In this document: one piece after another, positions 5,103 to 5,612 of the stretch | Position numbering within the stretch: position 1 is the stretch's first letter | Layout: the number at the start of each line of letters is the position of its first letter | From: CALBTQ01 sp036743315 | GTDB taxonomy: Bacteria; Lernaellota; Lernaellaia; Lernaellales; Lernaellaceae | Reading direction: 5' to 3' | Assembly: GCA_036743315.1 (NCBI GenBank) | Contig: DAINPV010000279.1 | Span: 1 to 5,612, forward strand | Length of the DNA: 5,612 nt | Translations under genes and position numbers: made by a program | The notes under the pieces: generated by a model | What the model saw: only the letters and a program-made list of their open reading frames with translations | The model's database searches: none | Told to the model about the DNA's origin: nothing

Positions 5103-5612
5103 ATGGCGCGCAGAAAAATTTCCATTATCGGTGCGGGCAACGTCGGAGCCTTTACCGCCGCGCGGGCGTCGGCCGAGGAACTGGGCGACATCGTCTTGGT
5201 CGATGTCGTCGAAGGCATGCCCCAGGGCAAGGCGCTGGATCTGGCCGAGAGCGCGCCGATGCTCAATTTCGACGCCCATATCGTCGGCTCCAACGATTAC
5301 GAGGCCACGGCCGATTCCGACGTGGTCGTGGTCACCGCCGGTCTGCCGCGCAAGCCGGGCATGACCCGCGACGACCTGTTGGCGAAAAACGAAGAGATCA
5401 TGAAATCGGTCATCGAGCAGGTCGCGCCGCGCAGCCCGAACGCGGTGCTGCTCATCGTCAGCAATCCGCTGGACGCGATGTGCATGGTCGCCAAGCGGGT
5501 GTCGGGCTTCCCCAAGGAGCGCGTGGTCGGCATGGCCGGCGTGCTCGACACCGCGCGGTTCCAAGCCTTCATCAGCATGGAGTTGAACGTCTCGGTCGAG
5601 GACATCAGCGCG
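5103..5612 (+). CDS. mdh: Malate dehydrogenase (LDH-like, type 3), N-terminal 170 residues; cut by window edge
   Basis: The product is predicted to interconvert malate and oxaloacetate with NAD in the TCA cycle, in the cytosol. The Rossmann domain begins ISIIGAGNVGAFTA with the GxGxxG loop at 10-15; Asp34 in IVLVDVVEG at the end of strand 2 indicates NAD rather than NADP. TAGLPRKPGMTRDDLL has Arg83 and Arg89; arginine at the position where lactate dehydrogenases carry glutamine (QKPG) favours malate. IVSNPLDAM (Asn121) and GMAGVLDTARF (Asp149, Arg152) follow. The catalytic His (GxHG region) and the C-terminal half lie beyond 5612. These motifs fit the LDH-like (MDH type 3) group rather than E. 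coli-type Mdh. It is divergent from selD, and the shared intergenic region is 136 bp. I could not identify a convincing promoter on this strand. Confidence 0.96.
   Translation, partial: MARRKISIIGAGNVGAFTAARASAEELGDIVLVDVVEGMPQGKALDLAESAPMLNFDAHIVGSNDYEATADSDVVVVTAGLPRKPGMTRDDLLAKNEEIMKSVIEQVAPRSPNAVLLIVSNPLDAMCMVAKRVSGFPKERVVGMAGVLDTARFQAFISMELNVSVEDISA

Overview
The window comes from a GC-rich bacterial chromosome. One 60-base stretch inside dus (3541-3600) counts at 73% GC, while the leader at 2641-2700 counts at 37%. The gene set, above all a dusB-type gene followed directly by a fis-type gene and a selenocysteine-containing SelD, suggests a Gram-negative selenium user of proteobacterial or 'deltaproteobacterial' type. 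The sequence alone does not fix the lineage. There are no mobile elements, CRISPR arrays, rRNA genes or tRNA genes.

Layout from right to left: mdh (malate dehydrogenase, 5103 to the right edge, + strand) is cut by the window end. A 136-bp divergent intergenic region (4967-5102) separates it from a leftward series on the - strand. The series runs selD (4966-3923), a dusB-type dus (3920-2916, 2-nt gap), a short fis-like gene (2923-2687, 8-nt overlap), an AT-rich leader of about 195 bp (2492-2686), thiD-like HMP/HMP-P kinase (2491-1706, start uncertain), and ygiQ-type radical SAM protein (1665 to the left edge, 40-nt gap, C-terminus missing).

selD-dus-fis looks like one tightly packed, translationally coupled unit. 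SelD makes selenophosphate for selenocysteine and selenouridine tRNA. Dus reduces uridines in tRNA. The Fis-like protein is a small helix-turn-helix DNA-binding protein that sits beside dusB in many proteobacteria. thiD-ygiQ may be a second transcription unit or a continuation of the first.

The most notable feature is an in-frame TGA at codon 15 of selD (4922-4924). It lies exactly at the position of the catalytic Cys/Sec of SelD and is followed by a candidate bacterial SECIS hairpin. An ordinary ORF caller would truncate the gene at about 4876 and lose its catalytic N-terminus. The enzyme that makes the selenium donor is therefore probably itself a selenoprotein.
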